Origin: G965197715 sp965247615
Lineage (GTDB): Bacteria; Chloroflexota; Dehalococcoidia; Lucifugimonadales; UBA1127
Direction of reading: 5' to 3'
Length of the DNA: 64,000 nt
Assembly: GCA_965247615.1 (NCBI GenBank)
Contig: OZ252022.1
Coordinates: forward strand, 1,178,001 to 1,242,000
Shown: positions 15,097 to 24,499 of the stretch, in pieces
Layout: each line of letters begins with the position of its first letter
Numbering within the stretch: position 1 is the stretch's first letter
The notes under the pieces: generated by a model
The model's database searches: none
What the model saw: the letters and a program-made list of their open reading frames with translations, nothing else
What the model was told of the DNA's origin: nothing
Translations under genes and position numbers: made by a program

Positions 15097-16188
15097 CTAG
15101 ACCAGGGAGATGATGAGGTCCGCCATCTCTCGGGTGCCGACGGGCCGGTCCCCCTCAGAGGCGATGTCCGCGCATCGGTAGCCGTCGGCCAGGGCGCGGG
15201 TGACTGCCGTCTCCACGGCGGCGGCCTCGGCCTCCAGCCCCAGGGAGTAGCGCAGCAGCAGGGCGACGCTCAGAATCATGGCCAAGGGGTTGGCGATCCC
15301 CTTCCCCGCGATGTCGGGCGCCGAGCCGTGAATGGGCTCGTAGAGGCCAAATGCCCGCTCCCCGGCGCCGGGAATCGCGGCCAGGCTCGCCGACGCCAGC
15401 ATGCCCATGGAGCCCGCAATCACCGCGGCCTCGTCCGTGAGAATGTCGCCAAAGGTGTTCTCCGTGACGAGAACGTCGAAGCGCGCCGGCGTGCGGACGA
15501 GCTGCATGGCGACGGTATCGACGAGCAGGTGCTCCAGCTCCACGTCCGGGTACTCCGAGGCCACCTCCACCGCCAGCTCCCGCCACAGCCGCGAGCTCTC
15601 CAGGACGTTGGCCTTGTCCACGGAGGTGAGCTTCTTGCGCCGGCCCAGCGCGAGCTCGAAGCCCACGCGGAGGACGCGGACTATCTGCTCCTCCGTATAG
15701 GCCATGGTATCGACGCCCCTGCGGCGCCCCGTCCCGGTCTCCCAACGGCGCTTGGGCTTGCCGAAGTAGAGCCCGCCGGTCAGCTCCCGGACGACGACGA
15801 AGTCGACGCCCTTGAGGACGGAGGGTTTGAGAGGGCTGGCGTCGATGAGCTCCGGAAAGACCTGCACGGGCCGGAGGTTGGCGAACAGGTCCAGCTCCTT
15901 GCGGATGCCCAGGATGGCGTCTTCCGGGCGCACCTTGGCCCGCGGGTCGTCCCACTTGGGTCCTCCGACTGCGCCGAATAGGACCGCATCGCTGTCCTGG
16001 GCCACCCGCAGCGACTCCGGCGGCAGTGCGACGCCGTGGGTGTCGATGGCGATGCCGCCGACCGGGGCCTCCTGGAAGTGGAAGGTGTGGCCATACTTGC
16101 GGCCCACCGCCTCCAGGAGGCGCACGCCCTCGGCGGTGACTTCGGGGCCAATGCCGTCGCCCGGCAGTACTGCGATACGACTTTTCAT
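15097..16188 (-). CDS. leuB: 3-isopropylmalate dehydrogenase
   Basis: A 363-aa NAD-dependent enzyme of leucine synthesis: oxidative decarboxylation of 3-isopropylmalate to 2-ketoisocaproate. Start at the ATG giving MKSRIAVLPGDGIGPEV. Signature segments: LPGDGIGPEV at the N-terminus, GGPKWDD, the Arg-containing ELTGGLYFGKPK loop, Tyr in MAYTEEQI, the NTFGDILTDEAAVIAGSMG metal/NAD block and YEPIHGSAPDIAGKGIANP near the C-terminus. It is the last gene of the ilv-leu operon, separated from leuD by two small membrane-protein genes. Full length for the family. Confidence 0.95.
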   Translation of the reverse strand: MKSRIAVLPGDGIGPEVTAEGVRLLEAVGRKYGHTFHFQEAPVGGIAIDTHGVALPPESLRVAQDSDAVLFGAVGGPKWDDPRAKVRPEDAILGIRKELDLFANLRPVQVFPELIDASPLKPSVLKGVDFVVVRELTGGLYFGKPKRRWETGTGRRRGVDTMAYTEEQIVRVLRVGFELALGRRKKLTSVDKANVLESSRLWRELAVEVASEYPDVELEHLLVDTVAMQLVRTPARFDVLVTENTFGDILTDEAAVIAGSMGMLASASLAAIPGAGERAFGLYEPIHGSAPDIAGKGIANPLAMILSVALLLRYSLGLEAEAAAVETAVTRALADGYRCADIASEGDRPVGTREMADLIISLV

Positions 16189-16264
16189 CTTTAGCCTCAC
16201 GTTCAGCTACACGAGCGGTGGGTCTGGTGGTCCCGGTCCCAGTGGACCATTTTCGCTGAGTGGT

Positions 16265-16654
16265 TCAGCGGAGGAGTGCAATCAGGAGAGCAGCTATCGA
16301 CACGGCACTCGTCGTGACAACGGCCAACGAGAGCAGGGCCAACCTGTGCGATAGCGTTTGCATTCCCCGCACCAGGGTCTCTTCCTGCGCGGCCATCTGA
16401 GAGATCAACTCAGCCTGGCCTGCCTGGTTGCTCTCAAATGCATCCAGTTCAGCGTGAATCGACGTTACGTCTGTGCGCAATGCTTGAAGGCTGTCGGTCG
16501 GGGCAGTGCTGCCGCGCGTCGGTCGACTCCGATTCCGAGCGCTCACACTTGCAAACAGGCGCGCACCTGCGTTCATAATCTTGGGAGCCTCCGTGAGGAC
16601 CCTATTCCACGGAATACCCCTCCATGCTATCCGAGCGATAAGGGGCCATGGCAT
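16265..16654 (-). CDS. Small protein with coiled coil and C-terminal TM helix
   Basis: A 129-aa protein of unknown function inside the leu operon. Residues ~55-100 form a likely coiled coil (LQALRTDVTSIHAELDAF...ELISQMAAQEETL) and the last ~25 residues a single TM helix (LALLSLAVVTTSAVSIAALLIALLR), giving a tail-anchored layout. The ATG at 16654 has GGAGG 7 nt upstream, which supports translation. It could be a structural or regulatory membrane protein; there is no link to leucine synthesis beyond position. Confidence 0.6.
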   Translation of the reverse strand: MPWPLIARIAWRGIPWNRVLTEAPKIMNAGARLFASVSARNRSRPTRGSTAPTDSLQALRTDVTSIHAELDAFESNQAGQAELISQMAAQEETLVRGMQTLSHRLALLSLAVVTTSAVSIAALLIALLR

Positions 16655-16754
16655 GGTCTAACCTCCAGCTTCTCCGGCGACTGCGATACGGCTATCCATG
16701 GTCAGCCTCACCTTCAGCTAGACGAGCCTGGATGCGATGCTTTGGGGGAGACGC

Positions 16755-17087
16755 TCAAGCCGCCGCGCGGCGCGCCGCTCGTCCATCGAGCCACAGGGAG
16801 GCGATCAGGGCCAGCTCGATGGCCTTGTCAGCGTAGGCGATGGCGATGCGGGGGCCGACCAGTGTCCAGAGCACGACTGTGAGCGCGGTGTAGCCCAGGA
16901 GCACCCATCGGATAGTGGAGCGGTACCGCTTCAAAGCTGGAAGGGGGGCATAGAGGGCGGTGACGAGACCAAGGTACCCGAGGCCGTTCAAGACCATAAG
17001 CGGAGCGCCCACCCCGGTCTGGGTGCTCCAGTAGAGGTGAATGCCGGCCGTGGCTATTGCCAGCAGAACGATGGCCGCTCGAATCAT
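16755..17087 (-). CDS. Small integral membrane protein (four TM helices)
   Basis: A 110-aa hydrophobic protein: TM1 AAIVLLAIATAGIHLYW, TM2 LMVLNGLGYLGLVTALYA, TM3 IRWVLLGYTALTVVLWTLV, TM4 AIELALIASLWL. A Lys/Arg-rich loop follows TM2. The start ATG at 17087 has GGGAGG 7 nt upstream. It lies within the leu operon just after leuD. Function unknown; a general small membrane protein of the DoxX/DUF-type size class. Confidence 0.65.
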   Translation of the reverse strand: MIRAAIVLLAIATAGIHLYWSTQTGVGAPLMVLNGLGYLGLVTALYAPLPALKRYRSTIRWVLLGYTALTVVLWTLVGPRIAIAYADKAIELALIASLWLDGRAARRAAA

Positions 17088-17108
17088 TTCGATGCCTCCC
17101 TGCGTGGC

Positions 17109-17720
17109 CTAGGCGATCGGGTGCCTCGCCTCGTAGACGGCGATCTTGTCCTCGTGCTGGAGGGTCAGAGCGATGTCGTCAAGGCCGTTGAGGAGGCAGA
17201 ACCGGCGGAACTCGTGGGTCTCCGGGTCCGTGTGCACGACGAAGGACATGCTCAACCCGCTTTCGTCGCTCACCTGGCAGGACTCCAGGTCCACGGTCAG
17301 ACGATAGCCGGGCTCCTCCTTGGCCTTCACGATGAGCTGCTTGACCTGGTCTTCCGGAAGGTGGACGGGAACGATGCCATTGTCGAAGCAGTTCTTGTGG
17401 AAGATGTCGGCGAAGCTGGGAGCGATGATGGCCCGGAAGCCATAGTCGAGGAGCGCCCAGGGGGCGTGCTCACGGGAGGAGCCGCAACCGAAGTTCCGCC
17501 CGGACAGCAGGATGGTGGCGTCCCGGTAGCCGGGGATGTTGAGGAGGAATTCCGAGTTGGGCGTCCGGTCCGGAAGGAAGCGCCAGGAGTCGAAGAGGAA
17601 CTGTCCGAAGCCCGTCCTCTCGATTCGCTTGAGGTAGACGGCGGGGATGATCTGGTCCGTGTCCACGTTGTGGCGGTCCAGGGGCGCGGCAGCGCCGTTG
17701 AGGGTGGTGAAGGCGTCCAT
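17109..17720 (-). CDS. leuD: 3-isopropylmalate dehydratase, small subunit
   Basis: A 203-aa partner of LeuC, isomerising 2- to 3-isopropylmalate. Bacterial-type LeuD, seen in HNVDTDQIIPAVYLKRI at the N-terminus, the GRNFGCGSSREHAPWAL substrate loop and AIIAPSFADIFHKNCFDNGI. AGGAGC precedes the ATG. It follows leuC with ~60 nt between them. Confidence 0.95.
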   Translation of the reverse strand: MDAFTTLNGAAAPLDRHNVDTDQIIPAVYLKRIERTGFGQFLFDSWRFLPDRTPNSEFLLNIPGYRDATILLSGRNFGCGSSREHAPWALLDYGFRAIIAPSFADIFHKNCFDNGIVPVHLPEDQVKQLIVKAKEEPGYRLTVDLESCQVSDESGLSMSFVVHTDPETHEFRRFCLLNGLDDIALTLQHEDKIAVYEARHPIA

Positions 17721-17782
17721 GAGCTGCTCCTACGGTTGGCGATGGTCTTCTGCGCGATGAAGCCCGCGGGCGGGGGCTGCCC

Positions 17783-19186
17783 CTACTTCCACTCGCGGAT
17801 GTCCACGAAGTGGCCCGCTATGGCCGCGGCTGCCGCCATCTGGGGGCTCACGAGGTGGGTGCGGCCGCCCTTGCCCTGGCGGCCTTCGAAGTTGCGGTTG
17901 GAGGTGGAGGCGCACCGTTCTCCGGGCTGCAGCACGTCGGGGTTCATGCCCAGGCACATGGAGCAGCCCGCCTCCCGCCAGTCGAGGCCGGCGTCCGTGA
18001 AGATTCGGTCGAGCCCTTCAGCCTCGGCCTGCTGTTTGACGGCGTAGGAGCCGGGCACGACCATGGCGTAGACGCTGGGACTGGCGCTGCGGCCCCTGAC
18101 GACCTCGGCTGCGGCGCGCAGGTCCTCGATGCGCGAGTTTGTGCAGGAGCCGATGAATACGCGGTCGACGCTGATCTCCTGGATGGGCGTGTCCGGCTCC
18201 AGGGCCATGTACTCCAGGGCCCGCTCTGCGGCCTCCCGGTCCATGGGGTTGGGCATGGAGGCCGGGTCGGGAACTCGCCCGGTGACGGGGGCGACCATGC
18301 CGGGATTGGTGCCCCAGGTCACGAAGGGGGAGAGTTGGGCCGCGTCGAGCTCAACGACCGTGTCGAAGGCCGCGCCGGGGTCGCCGGGGAGATCGCGCCA
18401 GCGCTCCACGGCCGCCTCGTAGGCGTCGCCCTGGGGCGCCTGGGGCCGGCCGCGGAGGTAGTCGAAGGTGGTGTCGTCGGGCGCAATGATGCCCGAGCGG
18501 GCGCCTGCCTCGATGGACATGTTGCACACGGTCATGCGGCCGTCCATGGACAGGGCCCGAACGGCTTCGCCGGTGTACTCGATAACGTAGCCCTGGCCAC
18601 CGCTCACGCCGATCTGGTTGATGATCCCCAGGATCAGGTCCTTGGCCGTGACGCCGGCGGGCAACGGGCCATTCACCCGGATCTCCATGGTCTTTGGCCT
18701 GGACTGGATCAGGCACTGGGTGGCGAGGACCTGCTCGACCTGTGTGGTGCCGATGGGCATGGCGAGTGCGCCGAGTGCGCCGTGGGTGGCCGTGTGGCTG
18801 TCGCCGCAGACGACGGTCTTGCCGGGCTGTGTGTAGCCCTGCTCGGGGCCGATGACGTGGACGATGCCCTGGCCCTGGCTGTGCATGTTGTAATAGGGGA
18901 GGCCAAACTCCGCGGCGTTGCGGTCCATGGCCTCGATCTGCCTGAGCGAGGTCTGATCGGCGATGGGCAGCAGCCGGTCAGACGTGGGGATGTTGTGGTC
19001 CACCGTGGCCACGGTCAGGTCCGGTCTGCGGACCTTTCGACCGCTCATGCGGAGTCCATCGAATGCCTGAGGCGAGGTAACCTCGTGCACGAGGTGGAGG
19101 TCTACGTAGATGATGGCGGACTGGCCCGGCTCCTCGTGCACGAGGTGAGCGTCCCAGATCTTATCGAACATCGTTCTTGGCGGCAT
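17783..19186 (-). CDS. leuC: 3-isopropylmalate dehydratase, large subunit
   Basis: A 467-aa aconitase-family [4Fe-4S] enzyme. The cluster ligands are in FIGSCTNSRIEDL and CSMCLGMNPD (three cysteines in the C-x~60-C-x2-C arrangement). Also seen: GDSHTATHGALGALA, and the RNFEGRQGKGGRTHLVSP C-terminus. M1 at 19186 has GAGAGGT 7 nt upstream and is preferred to Met6. It acts with LeuD; full length. Confidence 0.95.
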   Translation of the reverse strand: MPPRTMFDKIWDAHLVHEEPGQSAIIYVDLHLVHEVTSPQAFDGLRMSGRKVRRPDLTVATVDHNIPTSDRLLPIADQTSLRQIEAMDRNAAEFGLPYYNMHSQGQGIVHVIGPEQGYTQPGKTVVCGDSHTATHGALGALAMPIGTTQVEQVLATQCLIQSRPKTMEIRVNGPLPAGVTAKDLILGIINQIGVSGGQGYVIEYTGEAVRALSMDGRMTVCNMSIEAGARSGIIAPDDTTFDYLRGRPQAPQGDAYEAAVERWRDLPGDPGAAFDTVVELDAAQLSPFVTWGTNPGMVAPVTGRVPDPASMPNPMDREAAERALEYMALEPDTPIQEISVDRVFIGSCTNSRIEDLRAAAEVVRGRSASPSVYAMVVPGSYAVKQQAEAEGLDRIFTDAGLDWREAGCSMCLGMNPDVLQPGERCASTSNRNFEGRQGKGGRTHLVSPQMAAAAAIAGHFVDIREWK

Positions 19187-19371
19187 ATCGGACCTCTCTA
19201 GGGTACCGGGTCTTCCCGGCGCAGGCGGGAGACTTCCCGGATATGGCGGGCCCTTTGGGCCTCACCGCCTATGATAGCACTGCGCCGACCCACCGGGGCA
19301 AAGCACAATCTCCCTGGCGGGGAACTCCAAGGAGATTGCAATGGGGCCGGGTCTTTGTCCGGTCACAGGAC

Positions 19372-20913
19372 CTACATTCCGGGCAAGACGGGCCTGCCGG
19401 CGTCTTCCATGGAGAGGAGCCGGTTGAGGGCGTTGGTGTAGGCCTTGGCGCTGGCCACCAGGATGTCCGTATCCGCCCCGCGGCCGGTGTAGAGGCGGCC
19501 GTTGTAGTCCACGCGGATGGTGACCTCACCAACAGCATCCAGCCCATCGGTGATGGACTTGACACTGTAGTCGTCCAGCCGGGGCTCGACGCCCATGACC
19601 TGGGCGACGGCGTTGCAGACGGCGTCCACGGGCCCGTTGCCCGTGCTCGTATGCTCGCGCAGCTCGCCGTCCTGGGTGGACATGCTGACGGTGGCCTGGG
19701 GCGTGCGGCCCATGCCCGTCTGGACCTGAGCATCCTGGAGCTGGTAGACGATTTCGTCCTCGCGGCGCTGCTCTGCCATGAGGGCTTCCAGGTCGCGGTC
19801 TGTTACCTCGCGTTTCTTGTCGGCCAGGGCCTTGAAGGCCTCGAAGGCGTGGTTGAGGTCCTCTTGGGAGAGGTGGTACCCAAGCTCGTCCAGGCGGGCG
19901 CGCAGACCCGCGCGGCCGCTGAGCTTGCCCAGCACCAGGCTGCTGCCCCGCAGGCCAATGGACTTTGGGTCCATGATCTCGTAGGTGCTGCGCTCCTTGA
20001 GCACGCCGTCCTGGTGGATCCCCGATGCGTGGCGGAAGGCGTTGAGGCCCACAACGGCCTTGTTGTTCTGCACGGCGAAGCCCGTGGTCTCGCTGACCAG
20101 ACGGCTGGTGGGGTAGATCTCCGTCGTTTTCACGTCGATGGTGATGCCAAAGTAGTCGCGGCGGGTGTGGAGGGCCATGATGATCTCTTCCAGGGCGGCG
20201 TTCCCCGCGCGCTCGCCAATGCCGTTGATGCAACCCTCCACCTGCCGCACGCCTGCCTGCACCGCCGCCAGGGTGTTGGAGACGGCCAGGCCCAGGTCGT
20301 TGTGGCAGTGGACGCTCATTCTTGCCCTGTGGATGTTGGGCACGTTCTCCTGGATGTCGCGGATAAGCTGAGCGAACTCCGCGGGAATAGCGTAGCCCAC
20401 GGTATCGGGGATGTTCACGGTGGTTGCGCCGGCTTCGATGGCGGCGCCGAGCAGGGCATAGAGGTATTCCGGCTGAGTGCGCGTGGCGTCCATTGGCGAG
20501 AACTCCACGTCCTCGCAGTACTTCTTGGCGCGTTTGACGGCTTCCACGGCCATGTCCATGACCTGTTCCCGGTCCTTGTGGAGCTGGTGCAGCACCTGGA
20601 TGTCCGAGGATGAGAGGAAGATGTGAATACGTGGGCTGGCGGCGCCCTTGACGGCCTCCGCGGCGGCGTCGACGTCGCCGGGGTGGGCGCGGGACAGGGA
20701 GCCGATGACCGGCCCCCGGACCTCGGCGGCGATGCGCCTGACCGCCTCGAATTCTCCGGGGGACGAGGCCGCGAAGCCGGCCTCGACGATGTCCACCTTC
20801 AGCCGCTCCAGCTGTCTTGCGATCTCCAGCTTCTCTTCCAGGGTCATGGCCGCGCCGGCGGCCTGCTCCCCGTCTCGAAGGGTCGTATCGAGGACGTAGA
20901 TCCTTTCAGCCAT
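19372..20913 (-). CDS. leuA: 2-isopropylmalate synthase
   Basis: A 513-aa enzyme committing carbon to leucine: condensation of acetyl-CoA with 2-ketoisovalerate. The HMGL-like TIM barrel starts with VLDTTLRDGEQAAGAAMT and contains VNIPDTVGYA, the metal ligands in SVHCHNDLGLAV and NGIGERAGNAALEEI. The C-terminal ~130 residues form the LeuA dimer regulatory domain (leucine feedback site). Encoded third from the start in the ilv-leu operon. RBS AGGAGA lies ~10 nt upstream. Confidence 0.95.
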   Translation of the reverse strand: MAERIYVLDTTLRDGEQAAGAAMTLEEKLEIARQLERLKVDIVEAGFAASSPGEFEAVRRIAAEVRGPVIGSLSRAHPGDVDAAAEAVKGAASPRIHIFLSSSDIQVLHQLHKDREQVMDMAVEAVKRAKKYCEDVEFSPMDATRTQPEYLYALLGAAIEAGATTVNIPDTVGYAIPAEFAQLIRDIQENVPNIHRARMSVHCHNDLGLAVSNTLAAVQAGVRQVEGCINGIGERAGNAALEEIIMALHTRRDYFGITIDVKTTEIYPTSRLVSETTGFAVQNNKAVVGLNAFRHASGIHQDGVLKERSTYEIMDPKSIGLRGSSLVLGKLSGRAGLRARLDELGYHLSQEDLNHAFEAFKALADKKREVTDRDLEALMAEQRREDEIVYQLQDAQVQTGMGRTPQATVSMSTQDGELREHTSTGNGPVDAVCNAVAQVMGVEPRLDDYSVKSITDGLDAVGEVTIRVDYNGRLYTGRGADTDILVASAKAYTNALNRLLSMEDAGRPVLPGM

Positions 20914-20917
20914 GATG

Positions 20918-21106
20918 TCATGCTCTCCTAGTGGTGCTTCGGGACGCCGGCCGTTTCGCGGCGCCGGCGATGCCGCGCGCTCCTCTGCGGCGAACGGGGC
21001 GTTCCAGGACGCCGTAGTCCGCCCGGCGGAGCCAAGCCAAGACCCCGCGCTGTGGGCGAACTACGCCGGCAACCTCCAGCATTGGACCGGTCTCCACGGT
21101 TGTCAC
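20918..21106 (-). CDS. Possible small ORF between ilvC and leuA
   Basis: A 62-codon frame beginning at a GTG just after the ilvC stop, with AGAAGG ahead of its second GTG. It is Arg/Ala-rich after residue 30 and resembles nothing I recognise. It may instead be just a 199-nt spacer or a residual leader. Confidence 0.2.
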   Translation of the reverse strand: MTTVETGPMLEVAGVVRPQRGVLAWLRRADYGVLERPVRRRGARGIAGAAKRPASRSTTRRA

Positions 21107-21112
21107 CTTCTG

Positions 21113-22111
21113 CTACGTCGTCTGCTTGAGCCAAGGCATCATGGCCCGGAGATCCTCCCCCACCGTCTCCACCAGCTGCTGCGACTCTTCCTGCCGCCGG
21201 GTATGGAACCCCTTGAGGCCTTCGTCGTTCTCGGCGATCCATTCCCGGGCGAACTCGCCGCTCTGGATGTCTGCAAGGATGCCCCGCAGGCGCTCCTTGA
21301 CGTCGGGCCCAATGGCGCGTTGGCCGCGGCTGTAGTCGCCGTACTCGGCCGTGTCGCTGACCGAGTACCGCATGTAGGAGAAGCCGCCCTGATAGATGAG
21401 GTCGACGATGAGCTTCACCTCGTGGAGGCATTCGAAGTAGGCAATCTCCGGCTGATAGCCGGCCTCCACCAGGGTTTCGAAACCGGCCTTGATGAGGGAC
21501 GTGATGCCGCCGCACAGGACAGACTGCTCACCGAAGAGGTCTGTCTCCGTCTCCTCCTTGAAGGTGGTCTCCAGGATGCCCGCCTTGGCGCAGCCGACAC
21601 CCTTGCCGTAGGCGAGGGCGGTTTCCCGAGCCTGCCCGGAGGCGTCCTGCTCCACGGCGAGGAGTCCGGGCACGCCCAGGCCGCGGGTGAAGAGCTCCCG
21701 CATGCGGTGGCCGGGCGCCTTGGGGGCGATCATGCTTACGTCGACCTCCGGCGGCGGCTCCACCTGCTTGTAGTGGATGTTGAAGCCGTGGGCGAACATC
21801 ACGGTCTTCCCCGGTCCCATGTGCGGGTGGATCTCCGTGCGGTAGACGTCCCGCATGGCCATGTCCGGGAGGAGCATCATGATGATGTCCGCCTGCCGCG
21901 CCACCTCCGCAGTCTCCGCCACCGTGAGCCCGGCTTCCTCCGCCTTGGGCCAGGAACCGCTGCCCTTGTAGAGGCCGACCATGACGTTGAGGCCGTTGTC
22001 CTTCAGGTTGAGGGAGTGGGCGTGCCCCTGGCTCCCGTAGCCGATGATGCCGATGGTCTTGTCCTGGATCAGGGCCAGGTCCGCATCCCCTTCTCGATAC
22101 AGGGTTGCCAT
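21113..22111 (-). CDS. ilvC: Ketol-acid reductoisomerase
   Basis: A 332-aa class I KARI: NADPH- and Mg-dependent isomerisation/reduction of acetolactate. The Rossmann motif is GYGSQGHAHSLNLKDNG; the catalytic block includes ECLHEVKLIVDLIYQGG and the Mg ligands in the EXXXD region. GAGGAGGGG precedes the ATG. Third gene after the T-box leader. Confidence 0.95.
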   Translation of the reverse strand: MATLYREGDADLALIQDKTIGIIGYGSQGHAHSLNLKDNGLNVMVGLYKGSGSWPKAEEAGLTVAETAEVARQADIIMMLLPDMAMRDVYRTEIHPHMGPGKTVMFAHGFNIHYKQVEPPPEVDVSMIAPKAPGHRMRELFTRGLGVPGLLAVEQDASGQARETALAYGKGVGCAKAGILETTFKEETETDLFGEQSVLCGGITSLIKAGFETLVEAGYQPEIAYFECLHEVKLIVDLIYQGGFSYMRYSVSDTAEYGDYSRGQRAIGPDVKERLRGILADIQSGEFAREWIAENDEGLKGFHTRRQEESQQLVETVGEDLRAMMPWLKQTT

Positions 22112-22154
22112 GAGTCCCCTCCTCTAGCTCTTGGGTCTTGTGCCGGAGCCCGGG

Positions 22155-22727
22155 CTACCATCCGAGCTCCCCTTTGCTCTTTGAGCGGCTCCTGGCCCCA
22201 ACGCGCGCGACGCCGCGGAATTCGCCGTTGCCAGGATCGCCAGTGCCCCGGGCCATGGCCAGGCGTCCGGTGCGCATGATCTCCAGGATTCCGAAATCGT
22301 CCAGGAGCCGCACAAGGGAGTCCAGCTTGTCCTCGTCCCCCGTGACCTCGATGATCATGGAATCGTGGGCCACGTCCACGATGTTGGCACGGAAGACGTT
22401 GACGATCTGCAGGATCTCTGATCGGAACTCCGGCGATGACTTGACGCGGATCAGGGCGTACTCCCGCTTGATGACCGTGTCCGCGTCCAGATTGTAGATC
22501 TTGACCACGTCCACCAGCTTGTCGAGCTGCTTGCGGACCTGCTCCAGGGTCAGGTCATCCCCCTCCACGACAAAGGTCATGCGGGAGAGGCCCGGGATCT
22601 CCGAGTGACCGACGGCCAAGCTGGAGATGTTGAAGTTCCGCCGGCGGATCATACTGGTGACCCGGTTCAGGACGCCGGGCTTGTCCTGCACCAGGGCCGC
22701 CAGCGTATGACGGGGCGTGACCGCCAT
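22155..22727 (-). CDS. ilvN: Acetolactate synthase, small (regulatory) subunit
   Basis: A 190-aa protein; an N-terminal ACT domain (HTLAALVQDKPGVLNRVTSM, RRRNFNISSLAVG) binds valine and controls IlvB, followed by the ACT-like C-terminal domain. Its ATG shares one base with the ilvB stop (TGATG), so it is translationally coupled. The last ~25 residues (RSRSKSKGELGW) are an unusual basic tail. Confidence 0.93.
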   Translation of the reverse strand: MAVTPRHTLAALVQDKPGVLNRVTSMIRRRNFNISSLAVGHSEIPGLSRMTFVVEGDDLTLEQVRKQLDKLVDVVKIYNLDADTVIKREYALIRVKSSPEFRSEILQIVNVFRANIVDVAHDSMIIEVTGDEDKLDSLVRLLDDFGILEIMRTGRLAMARGTGDPGNGEFRGVARVGARSRSKSKGELGW

Positions 22728-24424
22728 CACTGCACCCGCTGCTGCTTGGCGAGTCTCGGATCTTCGACCAGCTCGTCGATGGTCAGGCCCGGGGGAATCA
22801 TGGGGTAGACGTTCTCCTCCCGGTCCACCCAGAAGTCCACCAGGACGGGTCCGGCCTCCTCCATGGCCCAAGAGATGGCATCCGCCACCTGGGCCTTCTC
22901 CTTGACGCGGATGCCGGGGATCCCGTAGGCCTCGGCAAGCTTCACGAAGTCGGGGTTCCCCGAGTACTGGGTCGCCACGAAGCTGTTGTTGTAGAAGAGG
23001 GTCTGCCACTGGCGCACCATGCCCAGGCAGTTGTTGTTCATCAGGGCGATCTTGACGGGCACCTGGTTCTCGACCATGGTTGCCAGCTCGTTGAGGGTCA
23101 TCTGGAAGCCGCCGTCGCCCGCGAGGGTCCATACGACCTTGTCGGGCCTGCCCATCTGGGCGCCGATGGCTGCCGGGATCTCGTAGCCCATGGCGCCGAG
23201 ACCGGCGGAGGAGATCAGCTGGTTGTTCTCCAGGAACTTGTAGAACTGCCCGGCCCACATCTGGTGCTGACCCACGCCGGTGACGATGATTGCGCGGCCG
23301 CCCGTGAGGTCGGATATCTTCTCGATAACGTACTGGGGCAGGACCGTTTCCGAGTCCGGCACCGTGAGGGGATGTTCCCGCCGCATCTGCTCGACGTGGG
23401 CCACCCACTCGGGATGGGTCGCGGGCTCCACCATGGGGAGGAGCTGGCGCAGCACATGCTTGGCGTCGCCGACGATGGGCACCGTGGGGCGGACGTTCTT
23501 GCCGATCTCCGCGGGGTCAATGTCGACGTGGATGATCTTGGCGCCGGGGGCGAAGGCGCTGATCTTTCCCGTGACCCGGTCGTCGAAGCGCATGCCCACG
23601 GCGATGAGCAGGTCGGACTGGTCGATGGCCAGGCTGGCGTAGGCCGCGCCGTGCATTCCCGGCATGCCGACGTAGAGCGGGTGGTCCTCCGGGAAGCTGC
23701 TCAGGCCCAGGAAGGTGGTGATGACGGGGATCTGGGTCCTTTCGGCCAGCTCCCGGATCTCCTGGAACGCCCCGGAGATGGTGACACCGTGACCGGAGAT
23801 AATGACGGGGCGCTGGGCTTGGGCGATGAGCCGGGCCGCGCGCTTGATCTGAGCGGGGTTGCCCTCCAGCGTGGGCTTGTAGCCCGGCAGGTCGATGCTG
23901 TCCGGGTAGTTGAACTCGGCCACTTCGTTGAACACGTCCTTCGGGATGTCCACCAGCACGGGGCCAGGACGTCCGCTCTTGGCGATGTAGAAGGCCTCGT
24001 TGATGGCCTGGGGGATCTCCGAGGCGTGCATGACCAGGTAGTTGTGCTTGGTGATGGGCAGGGTTACGCCGGTGACGTCCGTCTCCTGGAATGCGTCCTT
24101 GCCGATGGACTCTCTGGCCACCTGGCCGGTGATGGCAACTATGGGGACCGAGTCGAGGATGGCGCAGGCGAGCCCGGTGGCCATGTTGGTTGCACCTGGT
24201 CCGGAGGTGGCCCACGCTACGCCGACCTTGCCGGTGGCCCTGGCGTAGCCGTCGGCGGCCATGGTGGCGCCCTGCTCGTGCCGGCAGAGCACGTGCCGGA
24301 TCTGGGGATACTCAGGCAGGGTCTGATAGAGGGGGAGGATAGCCCCGCCGGGGATGCCGAAGATCAGGTCCACGCCTTCTCGAATCAGGCTTTCGCAAAC
24401 CATCTGGCCGCCGTTGAGCTTCAT
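22727..24424 (-). CDS. ilvB: Acetolactate synthase, large (catalytic) subunit
   Basis: A 565-aa ThDP/FAD enzyme making acetolactate or acetohydroxybutyrate from pyruvate. The ThDP-activating Glu is in the N-terminal block RHEQGATMAADGYARATGK; FAD contacts lie around residue 250-340 (GMRFDDRVTGK); the ThDP/Mg motif is GDGGFQMTLNELATMVENQVPVKIALMNNN. First structural gene of the operon, about 40 nt after the T-box terminator. Full length. Confidence 0.95.
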   Translation of the reverse strand: MKLNGGQMVCESLIREGVDLIFGIPGGAILPLYQTLPEYPQIRHVLCRHEQGATMAADGYARATGKVGVAWATSGPGATNMATGLACAILDSVPIVAITGQVARESIGKDAFQETDVTGVTLPITKHNYLVMHASEIPQAINEAFYIAKSGRPGPVLVDIPKDVFNEVAEFNYPDSIDLPGYKPTLEGNPAQIKRAARLIAQAQRPVIISGHGVTISGAFQEIRELAERTQIPVITTFLGLSSFPEDHPLYVGMPGMHGAAYASLAIDQSDLLIAVGMRFDDRVTGKISAFAPGAKIIHVDIDPAEIGKNVRPTVPIVGDAKHVLRQLLPMVEPATHPEWVAHVEQMRREHPLTVPDSETVLPQYVIEKISDLTGGRAIIVTGVGQHQMWAGQFYKFLENNQLISSAGLGAMGYEIPAAIGAQMGRPDKVVWTLAGDGGFQMTLNELATMVENQVPVKIALMNNNCLGMVRQWQTLFYNNSFVATQYSGNPDFVKLAEAYGIPGIRVKEKAQVADAISWAMEEAGPVLVDFWVDREENVYPMIPPGLTIDELVEDPRLAKQQRVQ

Positions 24425-24466
24425 GGAAGCACCATCCTCTGCTCGCGGTCTCCCAGCTTCGATTCA

Positions 24467-24499
24467 ACAAAAAGACCCGCCCCCCAAGGGACGGGACTC
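24467..24499 (-). terminator. T-box regulated terminator
   Basis: On the minus strand GTCCCGTCCC...GGGGGGCGGG followed by TCTTTTTGTT forms a GC-rich stem with a U-run directly downstream of the T-box sequence, as expected of the attenuator. Confidence 0.8.
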
